From: Amia ocellicauda
Lineage: Eukaryota > Chordata > Actinopteri > Amiiformes > Amiidae
Direction: 5' to 3'
DNA length: 64,000 nt
Assembly: GCF_036373705.1 (NCBI RefSeq)
Contig: NC_089867.1
Span: 18,926,323 to 18,990,322 of the forward strand
Part shown: one piece after another, positions 1-13,019 of the stretch
How the letters are laid out: every line of letters begins with the position of its first letter
How positions within the stretch are numbered: the first letter of the stretch is position 1
Program-made: the position numbers and the translations under genes
The notes under the pieces: generated by a model
What the model was told of the DNA's origin: nothing
Seen by the model: only the letters and a program-made list of their open reading frames with translations
Databases searched by the model: none

Positions 1-3000
1 CACAGTTCGGCAGCAGACCTCACAGAGCTGCCAGATCAAATAGTGTTAAAGCCCTCCAGGTCCCTATCACGCGTCAAATCAGGAAGCAAAACAGACAAAG
101 AGAAAGCATGGTGCTGCCCAGGTCGAGAGCACAAGATAGGAAACAAACACCTAGCTGCACTAATGAAGACTTGGGCCACCTACATGCATGGGAATAGATT
201 GTTACACCTTATGAGCTAATTACGGCAACTCAGACAGCATGATGTGGTAACGATGTTTTTTGATTAAAGCCCTCGAAGAGACAGCGTTGCTGTGCAAAAG
301 AGCCAATCAAGTCAAGAGTAGTTTCCCACCAAATATCAAACCCTTTGCCCTTTGCCCAGGGCTTTAACAAGCACAATGGTTTTACTAGGTCTTCAGGCGT
401 GAGTGGGTGGAAGCATCCTTGTGGCAGGCTAAAAAACATTCATTTTAAACTGCATGGCCATTTCCAATAGGACTCTCGGTGTGAACCTCCACAAGCTGGA
501 ATCTAAAAATGTAATTTCCCCGTCAAGAGTGGCATTTAACAAACAACTCGCATGTATTTTTTATGATTATTATTAAGTTTATTTCCTAAGCTGTTTACTT
601 GTTTTTTACATTTATTATAAACCCTTGTATAATGGCACATTATTATTTATCCTCCATTCACCAGCTGCTTGTTTGTCTCCAGTCCACCCTGAGCAATGTC
701 AAATGGCTCTGTGAGTAAATGGAATCCCTTGACCTGGAGGTCTACGGAGTTTCCTCAGGCCTGTGTTTTGTAAAGACCAATCATGTTCTCTCTAATGAAG
801 CTGAATGTCTCTGCTTTGCTGTGAAGGCCGGAGGGAGGGAGGCTATTGTTGTGGTGACAGTCCATGCCTGACTCAGAGCACAAAGAAAGTAGCCCTGACA
901 AGTATTTGAAGATTCAAACACCACAGTGAAGTCTCTTGGAATCGATACGGGGATTCCAGCAGAGTTGGGTTGACGAAGGAAGAGAGCGACAGGCATTTAT
1001 CTACCCACAATGAGAGCTGTATTCAATGCCTGATGTTTCTTTTCAAAATCATTCATTTCAATACTTCAGACTGTCAGTGTATACGCATGATTTCATATTG
1101 ATTTGTTCATTTTTAAACATATGGCATGCCTTCCCTAGTTCGTGTCAAACCAGTGATTTTCTTGTTTCTGCCATTCAAAACTGTGTTTTCTGTGTTGACC
1201 ATTCTCATTCTGCATTCACAGCCACAAAATGTATGACAGAACAACCATAAGTATCTGATGAAAGTAATTCATCTTTCCAAAACGATTGATAAGAAGGGCC
1301 TATAGACCATAAAATAGGTTGATATTGTAGAACATATGTGTTACATGCCGACATGCTGGTGGGGACATGGCACGTTTTTAAGTCAGAGCTGCAAACCAGT
1401 TGGCCATCCAGGATGCATACACCTTTTTTCAGTGGATTCTTTGTCCCTCCTGACAGGAAAGTCGAGAGACAGGGCACAGTCTGGGTACGAGCGCTGCCGA
1501 GAAGGGAAATAAGAAGGGCTTGCAGGCATAGCCCAGAAACTAAACGCCATCCATGTCCCAGCTGCCTCCCTCACCCCCTTTAAAAAGTAAAGCTAACGAT
1601 GGAGAATTACTTCTGATAAATTGATGCTGAGCCATATGTGTTGAAGTTCATCCCGGATCCAAGAAGGCCATTACTCTTTCAATTTAAAGCTTGACACCTG
1701 TTATCACGGATTAAGATCCTCCATATGGCCTCTCTCTTCTGACTGATGCAGACCTGCTGCAGCCTCGGCCCAATTCAGTTTCCAGACACCGCAATGCGAG
1801 CCTGTCAGCGGATGGGAATGAAGGTGCAATGATGAGGAATAGAACGCAGGTGTTCTGGCTGTCACTATTTCTTAATTCATTACCACTCCGACAATTGAGA
1901 ATTTATCCTCAATTATGTCCATGGGTACCTTGTACCTAAAAATATTGGTTATACAATTACAGACAAATGATACAGAGGTTTTTGTTCTTCTGTTTTTTGG
2001 GAACATAAAAGCAAAAGAGGCAGCCTTTTCTTCTGGGGAAGAGGTCTTGCCTTCACTTTGAATGGGATTGATGCTGCCTTCGAAGGTGCATGCTTTTAAG
2101 TATGAAATATTGTCATGAGAATTAAATGACATGAAATTAAAGAGAAAAAGCACTAATATTCACTTATTTATTATGTCACCATGCTAGACAGAATAGGAAA
2201 TCTGTCTGTTGTGTTTCATATTTACTATATAAAAGAATTTATATTGATTCATTAATTGTTGTTTTTTTAAACGTGAGACAATGACTGCTATGCTTATAAT
2301 TAAATTGAAGCATTTTGTAATTAAGTAGATAGATCTATTGTCTGAAGCATAATTAGACTGATAATAAATATCTTGACCTTTTCATGCAAAAACAGCAGCT
2401 TTGTCCTTATTAGGAATGTTTAAGTCTACCTCATCGGTGCTTATAATGACATTGACGTTTAAAGTACAGAATTGCTGTTCACCTCCCTGAAACAAAAACA
2501 TCACAGGATGAAAAATGATCTACTGATAAACTGTTTAAGCAATTTAAATGTTTGTCCTTCCACTACATATACTTGCATTGTATAAAAATGACATCTAAAA
2601 TAACCTTCAAATGTGCAGACACTGAATTCTCTCTTATAAAGAGTCTGGAGATGGGTCTCTTAAACATAATTATTGCTGTAGCTCTGAGATAGCAGTGTTC
2701 TACACCAGTCCCCACTGGGAACAGAAGTTTTGACAGTGACATAAATGCATCATGTGTCTAGAATATGGCATTATTTGTATTGGCCTGTATTATTTTTATT
2801 ATTATGAAATCTTTGTTTTTAACATTATACAATATAATTTCAAAGACCGGCTATGGGAACATTGCACAAGAACAGTACAGATCCATTGTTTAGCAGCTTG
2901 ATTGTAAAAAAAATGAAAAAGAAAAAAGTAAACAAACTGGCAAAGCTTCCAACCCAGTGAAATTTAAATAATGATTGTCATTCTGAATCCTTTAAAACGT

Positions 3001-6000
3001 TCTTGTTCCCTGTTTTTTACCTACACACCATTACTTCTATAATGGCACTGAAAACACAGAGCAATTCCAGGCTGTACAATAAGAAAGTCACGAACTGAGT
3101 GGTGATTGAAGCAGTTATTGCACTCAGAAAATAGAGAACACCACTATATTTAAAGTATATAGTTAATAAATTGACTTTCATTCGCAACTGTTTCTTTGAT
3201 CCATTTGCATTGATTATACTTCACTGTCCTGCTTCAAATACCATTGGACGAGTGAGAAAAGTCATGTCAGCTGCATAACTTTGTTATATTTTCATGTATC
3301 TTCACATAATTGCAATTGTACTCCTTTCCTTTCACTTTGTTTGTTAATGTTCTGCACTATCATTTTTGTATTTTCATTATTACCCATGGAGATGTAATTC
3401 TAATCAATGGTTCAGCTGGCGTTATTACTGGGTTAGGAACAAGCTCAGTGATACAGGTTATGACTGGAATCTGTGTGAAGGTTAGGGATTGGCTTTGTAG
3501 GTTTGCAAATTACCCCTAAATTACACCAAACAAAAGAACGTACGTTAGCAAACGAATGATACCAATACTTTGCAAAAAGGACCTGAATCTAATTTTCTGT
3601 TAGATTTAAATGGTGAAAAGCCACTCGGCTGACATAGGAAATTAAAAGCAATCACTTTGAAATGTCATGGTTTGTCCTTCATTGTTACAGTATGCACATT
3701 AGTACTGTTTCCAAGCTTTTTCTTTCTGACAATGTAAATGTCATTGTCCATGTTTTCTTCATTACTGTAGTCAGGGATGGATTATGCCATCCTGAGGCCT
3801 TACACTATGTCAAGGCCCCATTACACTACCAAAAGTGAATTATTCTAATACAAAGAATAAGCAGACACATCAACGCTTCTGAATCTGAATACAGGCAAAG
3901 GCACAATGAAAAAGTATTAATCTATCTAAAATATACATCTTATATATTTAAAAATAGACTTTCAAATGGAAATGACACAAAACTGACAGACACACACACC
4001 TGAACACACTGCAGTCCCTCCATCCACATAACAGTCCCAGATCGCTACAATATAAAATAAGAATAACCTAAACTAATAACCTAATTCACATATATGAAAT
4101 AGGTGATTAAGTACAATATCTCTGATCTATGGTTTGAATGGGGTGGGAACTATGGGAATCTGAAAGATCGCAACTTATACTGTAATGTGTTGTAATGTAA
4201 TGTAACTGAAAACTCAGGTGAAGAGAGTTAATAATCTGCAGCTGAAGAGCTTGTTCTGTTTCCAGACTTCTTCCTTTAGGAATTTATGTACATGTGTGCC
4301 TTTCATCATTAACGTCACTATTGTGAGAGACAGTTACAAGAAAAAATAAAACATCCACTTTGACAAAACTAACAAGCTAACAAGAAATAATGATCAAAGC
4401 ATAGGGAAAAACAAGGACTGTTAAATCTTCAATTACTAGAACTAGAAAGGAGCTTTTGCCCCTTCTTTATCCCTGTGACGCACTGAGGGCACCAATGAAA
4501 CACAAAAGTGAATTGTAAAATAACAACAATGTGAAAAGCCAGCATTAGTATACAACCTCCCCACCACAGGAAACCAACCAGAATATGATTCCCAGATTCT
4601 TAGCAGGCAAGATCAAAATGGTCAAATATCATCAGAAAACCAAACACTCTTACCACCATAACTATGGTCAATGAAGCACCTCTTGCCCACAATCAAGATA
4701 TAACCAGGGACACAGTAACCACCACTGTCCCCTTTAACAGCTGCAACCAAACGCATCTGATGTGACTGAAGTCCATCAGTGTCTGCTACTGTGGTTAGTT
4801 TTATTGATGTGAGATGACTTTAGTGTATTGGAAACATTTTGGCCTTTTATATGACCACAAAAAGTACAAGGCCCCTCATTTTGCAGTCAAGTTATCTTCA
4901 GTTAAAGGAATCTGTTGCATCTGCAAGGGTCTGATTCATCCTCTAGCAGCAAGAAGAGTGTTTATGTCTGTGTTGCTCTCCGGGAATGGGCCCTCCTTTC
5001 CCTCAAACTGTGGGCTGTAGGAGTGCATCGGTATAATGGTCTGCATTTCTATGGAGACGGGCGTCCCACACCACTTCGTCATGGCCGTGACATCTCATTT
5101 TCTGAGAAATCTGTTTTGCTGTAAAAAAGTAAAGTGGTAATGATATGCTTTAAGACAGTTCCGAGCCGTGCTGAAAAACAATTACACCCAAATCTATCAG
5201 GGATCATTAGTCTTCCTTTTGGAAATGCCAGCTTCACTCTGCCACCAGCCGGCAACACACTAAAGAATCCCGTGGTGTTTGACATTTTGTTAAAGCGGAT
5301 GTGACAGACGTGAGAAATATATTACCCCTCGCATTTGCTTTCTTGAAAAGTTTCTGAAAGCGAAGAACGATCCTCCCATTTGTCAAGTGAAAGGTAAATA
5401 ACTATGCAAATGTTGCAGCGTGGGTCCTGGGCTCTCCCACACACAGCAAGGTGGCTGACCCTGTCACTCGCACCGGTGACATAGAAAGTCACTCTCCCAC
5501 TTCCTCTCTGAAACCTTGAGGCTTGAGGAGTCAGTGCTGTGGGAATCTGTAAACCAATGTGTGAATTAGACACGAATCAGTGATGGAGTCCCTGGAGCAC
5601 CCGGACTTTGGAACTTTTTGGGGAAACGATTTTTAGTTCGCTGATAAGCAAAGATTCAAAGAAAATCTTCCACTGAGCCGTTTACACAGTGAATCTTTAT
5701 AAAGAATCCATGTATGTAACTTTAAAAACAAACTAATAAAATAAACAAAACAAAAAATAATGTCCACCAAGGAGTGGATTTCTAGTTTTTCTATGTTGTT
5801 GTTTTTTGTTTGTCTCGCTGGCCTTTTGTTTTTGATTTTCAAATGCCTTAACTACTCACCCATAGTGCACTTCTGCTGTACTTTAATTCTCCAGCAATGA
5901 ATCTGAAATGTCAAAACTCAGGAAACTGAATGGCATTGACTGCGACAGGGACGTCGACTCCAGGCAATCTGTGCCGACGAGTCCAGAGAAAGTTAAAAAG

Positions 6001-8732
6001 ATCTAATGTACATCGTGACATGATCATTATGACTTCAATAAAATAACAAAAACACATCATGCAGGAAGAGTATTACAAGTAAATCAAACACAGTTACATT
6101 AAAGTATATGAAATGTACCTCTATGTGTCTTTATCTCTTCTTTGATCTATTCATTGTGTGCTGCTCTATGTCAGGGACTTGAGACCAGTTCTGTCTTGGA
6201 GAATTAGCAGTGTATAACAGTGCACCTCCATATACCGTATAATACAGTGCATAATAATTTGGGTTTCCTTTTGCTGTGATACATGAGAACTGAAGCGTCA
6301 TTTCAAAGTCCTTTGCTTTCACTCCACATCTCTGTTTCCCATGGAGTGATCCTTTTTCAGCAGTATAATGGTGTTTCAGTTTGGTTTGTAAATGCGTAGC
6401 ACATGCTGAATAACTAGCCTGCAGGTTTTTTGTCACCTTTCCTCTGATGTCCTTCAAGTGGGCCGAGGTGCGAATTTCTCCCTGCACTACACCTACCAGA
6501 AGCAAAACACTGACACCGCTTGACACAGCTTAACCGCCATGAACGAATTGTCCACCAGACCTTCATGCACTTAGCTGCCTAAGTAAGCTGCCATCATGTG
6601 AGAAGATTGCATTTCACTTGTGCTAACAGCCAATGAATGCTTACATGTGATAATAGTGATTACAAGGTTTTGAAATCACAAACTGCATATATCCATCTCT
6701 TCCGGTACAGGAGATAAGTGAGTTAAAACATTTCACCATTCTTTCTAATGTTCTGCCACAATTCAAAGATCGCACCGCTGTTTACAGATGGTTTCCTGCA
6801 GTGCAAATGTGATTCCAACTTATTTAAGACTCTTCTTTGTAATAGAAATGGGAAGTGAGATGTTAAAATACAATATTTAAGTCTAAGCTACGTTTGCCTA
6901 ATGTCAGCAAAGCAGGATTAAGGTCAACAGAAGCATGTCATTTCATTGTGTAGTTTCTATGATTCATAGATAAACACCTTTTTAAATATATGTAATTTGT
7001 TTGTTCTGTTGATCTGTAGTAAAGCAATCCAGTATTACTCTCAAATTATTTCTGGACGTGTGGCTTCATAAGAGTAACATAAACCTGATGGCTGTCAATA
7101 TATTTATTCAACAGGTTACTAAACACTACAGAGACATGACAAGATCTGATGGATGCCATAATACAATTCTGATTTGGTGTGAAATTGTAAGATATTCTTT
7201 AGGTATTGTTATTGATACTATAAATGCCACCATGTATGTCAATTGGATTGCAGAATGATGATGACTTTCAAAAGACTGCACCATAAAAGGACTCTGAGGA
7301 GTCATTCCACATCTCCGGTGAACATGTGATAAGTGTCTAAGGAAGCTGCTCACACGCATGGCTTGACAAAAATGTAACATTCTGCATTGAACCTGAAAAA
7401 CAGCGGTCTTACTCCTACCACTTCTTCTTCGATTTGAAAAGGGACTTCAAGCTGACTCACTAAGGGTCGTCTTTGAAGTCTTCAATTGAAAAAAACAACA
7501 AGACAACAGGAAAAATAAATAAATCTAAATTGGAGTTTTTGGAATATGTATCCAGTTTACAGAATTAAGAGAACTGAATCGCCATTCTTTCTTCAGATCA
7601 AAAGCAAAGCAATCAAAACCTTTAGTTGAAGGCACCAGCTTTGATGTTATTTCAATGCACATTGTATTGCTTAGGGTTATACTGTATATGGGCAAGTATT
7701 TTTTGTAAGAATTAAATACATTTGTGCAATAGAATAATTCCCACCAACATCAAACATGGATTAAGCTCAGGATTTAGAAAAAAACCTAGCACAATTACTG
7801 TACAGATTCATGTGGAACAACGATTGCACCTAGACCAGTGTTCAACAAAAATAGGTTTCATTGATTTTCAGGTTTCATAGGGTATTACAAAAAAAACCTT
7901 GAGATTTCAGACAGAGCAATTTGCACTCAGAAAAATAAGTCTGCTGTTTTGAACTCTATTTAAAAACCCTGGCCATGACACATTATTTGCTTTCAGGCAA
8001 TATTTAAGCCATGCAATTAATGACACTTTTCAAAAATGTCAATCACGATATCCTTGCTGGTTTAATGATGTAAGAGTAGGAAGCTGAACTTATTTAAAGA
8101 TGTTTTTCTTGGCACATCCCCATGCTCTCTCTCTCTCCACTAGTTATTAGATGATTTTCATTATAAAACAGGCCTACACAGATCAATAATCCCAGTGAGT
8201 CTGCTTTTTGGTGTAAAAATGATTGGGAAGCAGTTTAAATTGGCAGAACTCGATTATTTCTATCAGTGTCCTTTTTTCTTCTTCTAGGGAATTGGAGCAC
8301 TGGGGAATATTTTGTAGTAAAGTAGAACCTATAACTCTCAAGGGCAATGCCAATTAGAAAACAGGCCCTGGAGTACAGACACACACATTTGTCAGAGGAA
8401 GAGAATCTGTGTGTCATTTTGTCTTGTTAACTGACAGCTCTCTCTGAGTCACTGTTAGAAAGTCCAGCTATGCTCATAATGATGTTTAAATTGTCTGCAA
8501 TTTGACTGTGAAATTTAGGTATCAGTGCAAAAGTCATTCACTGACTATTTCAGGCAGTTACGGTCCATGAAATAACCCTGTATCATAAGTGCTCTAATTT
8601 GTTCAAAATAAGAATTGTTCTTTCAGCATGGTTATTTCAGAAGTGTTAAACCATACTACAAAATAACTTAAAGATACAGCAGATGCCAGCCATAAATTAG
8701 AAGCATGATGTATGACTAATAAAATCTTCTTT

Positions 8733-8733
<1 letters not shown>

Positions 8734-8797
<64 letters not shown>

Positions 8798-8798
8798 T
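8734..8798. repeat. (TTA)n microsatellite
   Basis: About 21 uninterrupted copies of a TTA/ATT trinucleotide lie in otherwise unannotated DNA. There is no sign of function; the length is likely variable between individuals. Confidence 0.95.
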
Positions 8799-11700
8799 TA
8801 TAAGTTATTAAGACAGCATTACAGACAGTTAAATATAATAGAATTGAATTTGTTCTGATTTTATTTTTAAATTAGCTTTAGACAAATTCCACTACTAGAA
8901 TAAGGCTAAAGTTCAGGTACATTTTCCTCATAGGATAGTGAATCTGAGACTGTGGACATGTAAGAAGAGAAGAAAAAAGTGTGTTTTCCAAGATAAATCA
9001 GAACCAATCTTACTAAGCAAGGCACACCAAAAACATTTGTGAGTTGAATCGGCAATGTTCATTGTGTTGCCACCTGTTGCTACTTTTCTGATTAGTTTCA
9101 TTTCTCCGCTAATCTGCTGTGGAGGAAGTTGTTTAAACCTTAACATTAACTTGCAAATCCTCATGACAAAAAGTGCGTAACCCAAACTGCCAGGCATGGA
9201 TAGAGAGCACGTCTGATGGAGAAATGGCTGCTCGGCACAGACTTTATGAAAACTGATCTGCAAAGAATAGTGCAATACCGAGAGGATGTGCAACACAGCT
9301 GTTGATGGCCTTGACATCCTCCAAGCATGACAGCTGTAGAGGAGAATAGAAGACTCCACAGAAATAAGAGAGAAAGGCAGGTACGTTTTCAGAAACCCAA
9401 TATTGAACTCAAAAGCAACGATTGTGTGTCTTCAGAGTTTCCAGAACTACAAAGTATAACACATCACCTGCCTGTACTGTACAACTCTGGGTGGCCAAGT
9501 TTCATAATTTGAAAGTACACTGAAGTTAAGATTATTATTATCACCAAGCTTTCATAGCAAATCGATATGTTGAGGTTACAGGACAATATTCAAAAGGGCC
9601 ACAACATCTCATTTAAACACTGTGTGAAAAAAAAAAAGAATTTGTAACATATGCCTCACTCATCAAACTTGACGCTTCAGAGTCAAGATACTTAGGTTTC
9701 CAATCAAGAGTCTGATGGATAGGTTAGGACACAGATAATAGCACAGGGAACACTCTGGAGTTCGCGTCTTCATATCTGCCAGGGAGTACCCATTAGGTCA
9801 CCGTTACATAATTCTCAGGATTATAGAGAAGAAACGTAGCGCTGGGGAGCCCGTCTCTAGAGCTAAGACAGGGTGTATAATTTCAGTGCCAGAGCAGCTC
9901 AGAAACTGAATAAATGACGACACCTGCTCTGGCCTGCAGCCTGCATCACCGAGCGAGCTGTCAGTTGGATTTGACGGTACATGAAAAGGTTAAAACATTC
10001 GAAGCGCTGTTTGTTATTCAGAGAACTGCAGCCCTTAAAAGCTAGTTTTGTTTGACCCAGTGCAGAGCGCAAATTGCTTCTGTTGACCCTCAGAAAGCAC
10101 CAATTCGAACAGCAGGTCGGGAGTAAGCTGTACAGTGCTGTTTATTACATGCCCATTAACAGATATGCTTGCTTGTAGCTATTGATTCTGTCTGCATTTC
10201 ACATATCATAGCATAAACCTATTTCCCATAGAGTAGATAAAGAGCTGCTATTTGGTATGATATCAGCTCACTCATCGCATCAAAATGCAATTTTCAGATG
10301 TTTTCTTCTCTTTTTTTAACAACAGCAAAACATATGATATCAGCCTCACTGAGTCTAAGACTGTTGCCCTTTTCAATCGGAAAACAAGAACGGTGATCAG
10401 CAGGGTTTTCTTCATGGTTTATCAGTAATTGTACTTAAAGCCTGAAAATAGAAGCACTGGTTTTAAGAGTGGATTGATATTAGTAACATGTACCGCACTT
10501 AATATCATAAGCAAAGGCCTGATGATGGAAAGACCAGTATCAAAAAAGGGACTAGGTCTGATTGTCATGCGTCGCAGCTACGGAGTATATTGCACATTTT
10601 ACAAAAACATCCCTTTGAAGACAAAATGAAGTTCAATTACTTTGTGTTTCCCTCACTATCTGACACAATAGTCCCTTGGCACAGAGCATTGTATTTTTTA
10701 ATCTTCACTTTGCCAGTCCCGCTATGAAACAGAATGTTTTGACCAGATTACAGTGAATCCTCAGTCCGGATGAATCACACGCATTATCATAGGAAAATAA
10801 TAATTGAAACAGCGAAAGTGGAAAGTAATTTTAATATTTATTTTTAAAGTGAAAGGCAAACACTTCAATCTTACTAACTTTAATTGCACTGGTAACTTTG
10901 TATGTTTTTACGATCTGGCCTAAAGGGATCCTAGCTTTAAAACTTTAACCATTTAATGGTGCACAGTTGAGTGAATTTCAACTGTGAATTTTCTTCTTGC
11001 TGGCCTACCAAACTGCACACTTTGTGAACGTAAGAGCTCAGAATTTATATACAGTACTCTACAGTACTGTATAAACAGAAGGACACACACAGAAATAAGT
11101 GTAAATATGGGACCCTAAGTGGTGGGTTCATGAGTCATGTAATACCCTCTACTACCACAGTGAAGTGATATGGATTATTTAATTTAAAAGGCCTAAGTGA
11201 TAGACTATTTGAGTTGTTTACCTCCTAATGTAAACATATATATACACACACAAACAGTTGAGTTGGGCGCTTGGGTGTCAAGTCTGTCCCTGGGGTTTGG
11301 GCAAGACCGGACAAAGAATTTAAACCACAATAACGAACAATTTAAGGGCTGCCACAATACCGAACCCTAATGATTGTTGTTGTTTTTTCAGTTTTTACTG
11401 GTCAAACAACACACACATGCCTAAAGATCATGCAGGCAATATTAGAAATGTAATCAAATATCTATTCCAGTCTGACAGGCAGTACTGAATTGGTAAAAGA
11501 CACAAAATAAGCTTGTGATGAATGGAATGAAAATATAATGTATAGACTGGCAAGGTTTTTTTTTAATACAACAATAAATAGAACTGGGTCTTATATAAAG
11601 TTTACATTAGCTGCATAGTGGCTGTATATATATATATATTTAGACCACTTAGAACAGAAGTATATAATGCATTATTATGTGCTTATTAAGACTCGATGAA

Positions 11701-12610
11701 CTAAAATAGAAAACCTTTTTTGTGTTTAGTATATTAAAGTTACTGACAAACAATTGTTGGCTGTATTTGTAGATTAACACAATCATATTGTACGAATGGC
11801 AGCAGTTTTTGTCCCAGGTGTCCTAGTTATGCACCTATGAATGGTTGCACTTCAGGGACACCGTAGATCTGCCAGATTGTTTTGTTCTATTCGAGGCTGT
11901 ATCAGCTTAAAGAACTGGTATTCCTAAGTAATGATACTCGTTATAAAAAGAATCCACAGTGCTGATCCCAAATCCCCTGTGTTTAATTGGATGAACCCTG
12001 GAAATGTCCAGATAAATTTGTAAATGGGAAAGTGATGAAACCTTTCATAATGGAAACATAATTTCCAACCTTAAATGCACAGTGCCATTGAAAATGACTA
12101 ATTATGAAGCATGCACTTTCATTCCTGAGCCTCAAAAGGTCCCCTGAAAAATGATGTATTGCAGTCAATGGCCGTCCAGAGCACTGAGGACACACCTATC
12201 CTGGAAAAACATTTTCCTGTGACCTGTGCCAAGGTTTTTAACATCTTGCAGCAAATGTTACAATGTTCTTCATCTTAACCATCTTTATGAGTATTAATCT
12301 TATGTCTGATTTAGCCTTGTCCAGTTTAAACCACAGTTCAGACTAGGATGTCCTATTAATTTGTTTACAAAGACACTGCATATTATATTAAACTGTAACT
12401 TCATTTTATTGCACATTTTACATTGTAAATGTTATAATTTTGGGCCTTTTCCTTATTCTATGAGATCAATTTTATCCCCACTGCTGTAATTTGTTACAAC
12501 AAGCTCTAAATATGGTAATATTTGCAATTACTGGTGAATGTATAGCCGCCTGTTCTTATGAAAGTCATGAAATACTGTTTTAAAAACAGATGAAAGCAGA
12601 CATTTATATA

Positions 12611-12612
<2 letters not shown>

Positions 12613-12669
<57 letters not shown>
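12613..12669. repeat. (TA)n microsatellite
   Basis: A perfect TA run of about 28 units. It makes spurious open frames rich in Tyr-Ile on both strands, which should be ignored. It lies about 160 bases beyond the polyadenylation signal of the cort gene. Confidence 0.95.
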
Positions 12670-12671
<2 letters not shown>

Positions 12672-12826
12672 GGTACAAGCAGAATACCCAAAAAGTATTT
12701 TCAAATGTCAAAATAAGACTATTAATCACCAATAAAAGAAAGACGGTGGATCAAAGCCCCCATTCAAGGACAACCAGGAAGAAATAAAACACTTTCCACA
12801 CTGAAAGACAAATATCTTAACCATGC

Positions 12827-12832
12827 TTTATT
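12827..12832 (-). terminator. Polyadenylation signal of the cort/sst2 gene
   Basis: A canonical AATAAA on the minus strand (TTTATT on the given strand) lies 187 bases past the stop codon of the somatostatin-2/cortistatin gene. It is the first such hexamer downstream that I noted, so a 3' UTR of about 200 bases is expected. An A/T-rich AATA-repeat tract at 12839-12905 lies inside this inferred 3' UTR. Confidence 0.6.
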
Positions 12833-12838
12833 TCTGAT

Positions 12839-12905
12839 GCAATAATAAATAAACAAATAAATAAATAAATAGAATAATAAATAAGTAGAATAATCATTAA
12901 TAAAT
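12839..12905. repeat. Imperfect (AATA)n tract
   Basis: An imperfect AATA/AAATA tetranucleotide repeat sits between the cort stop codon and its likely polyadenylation signal, so it should be transcribed as part of the 3' UTR. On the transcribed minus strand it reads as TATT/TTTA repeats. Confidence 0.8.
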
Positions 12906-13019
12906 AAACCAAGTCCACAGAAAAAAAAACCTCTATAGACAGTGGATGGTATTTACAGTGTGAGTCAGTTACAGTTCATGGCTGTGCTGCTGTGCTGGAG
13001 CGCCGGGCAGGAAACAGCG

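Larger units (their letters stand above)
1..12820. other. Gene-free AT-rich flank beyond the cort 3' end
   Basis: I find no exon, RNA gene or recognisable transposase here. Open frames are short or look like chance; the longest are about 130-143 codons on the minus strand (6131-6526 and 8928-9359) and resemble nothing I know. The stretch holds microsatellites, several homopolymer runs and a few patches richer in G+C (about 740-1000, 1380-1580, 5010-5560 and 9720-10080) that could be conserved non-coding elements. A stretch near 11250-11370 is less AT-rich and may be an old repeat. Distant regulatory DNA is possible but not shown by the sequence. Confidence 0.6.

Noticed and set aside
3770..4465. 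Possible hAT-type element with ends CAGGGATGGATT and its partial complement near 4465
   Set aside because: Only seven bases of the ends match, and the flanking eight bases differ, so there is no target-site duplication.
8928..9359. 143-codon minus-strand open frame
   Set aside because: No family resemblance and no promoter or polyadenylation context; a frame of this length is expected by chance here.
12506..12787. Tyr-Ile repeat open frames on both strands
   Set aside because: They are translations of the (TA)n microsatellite.
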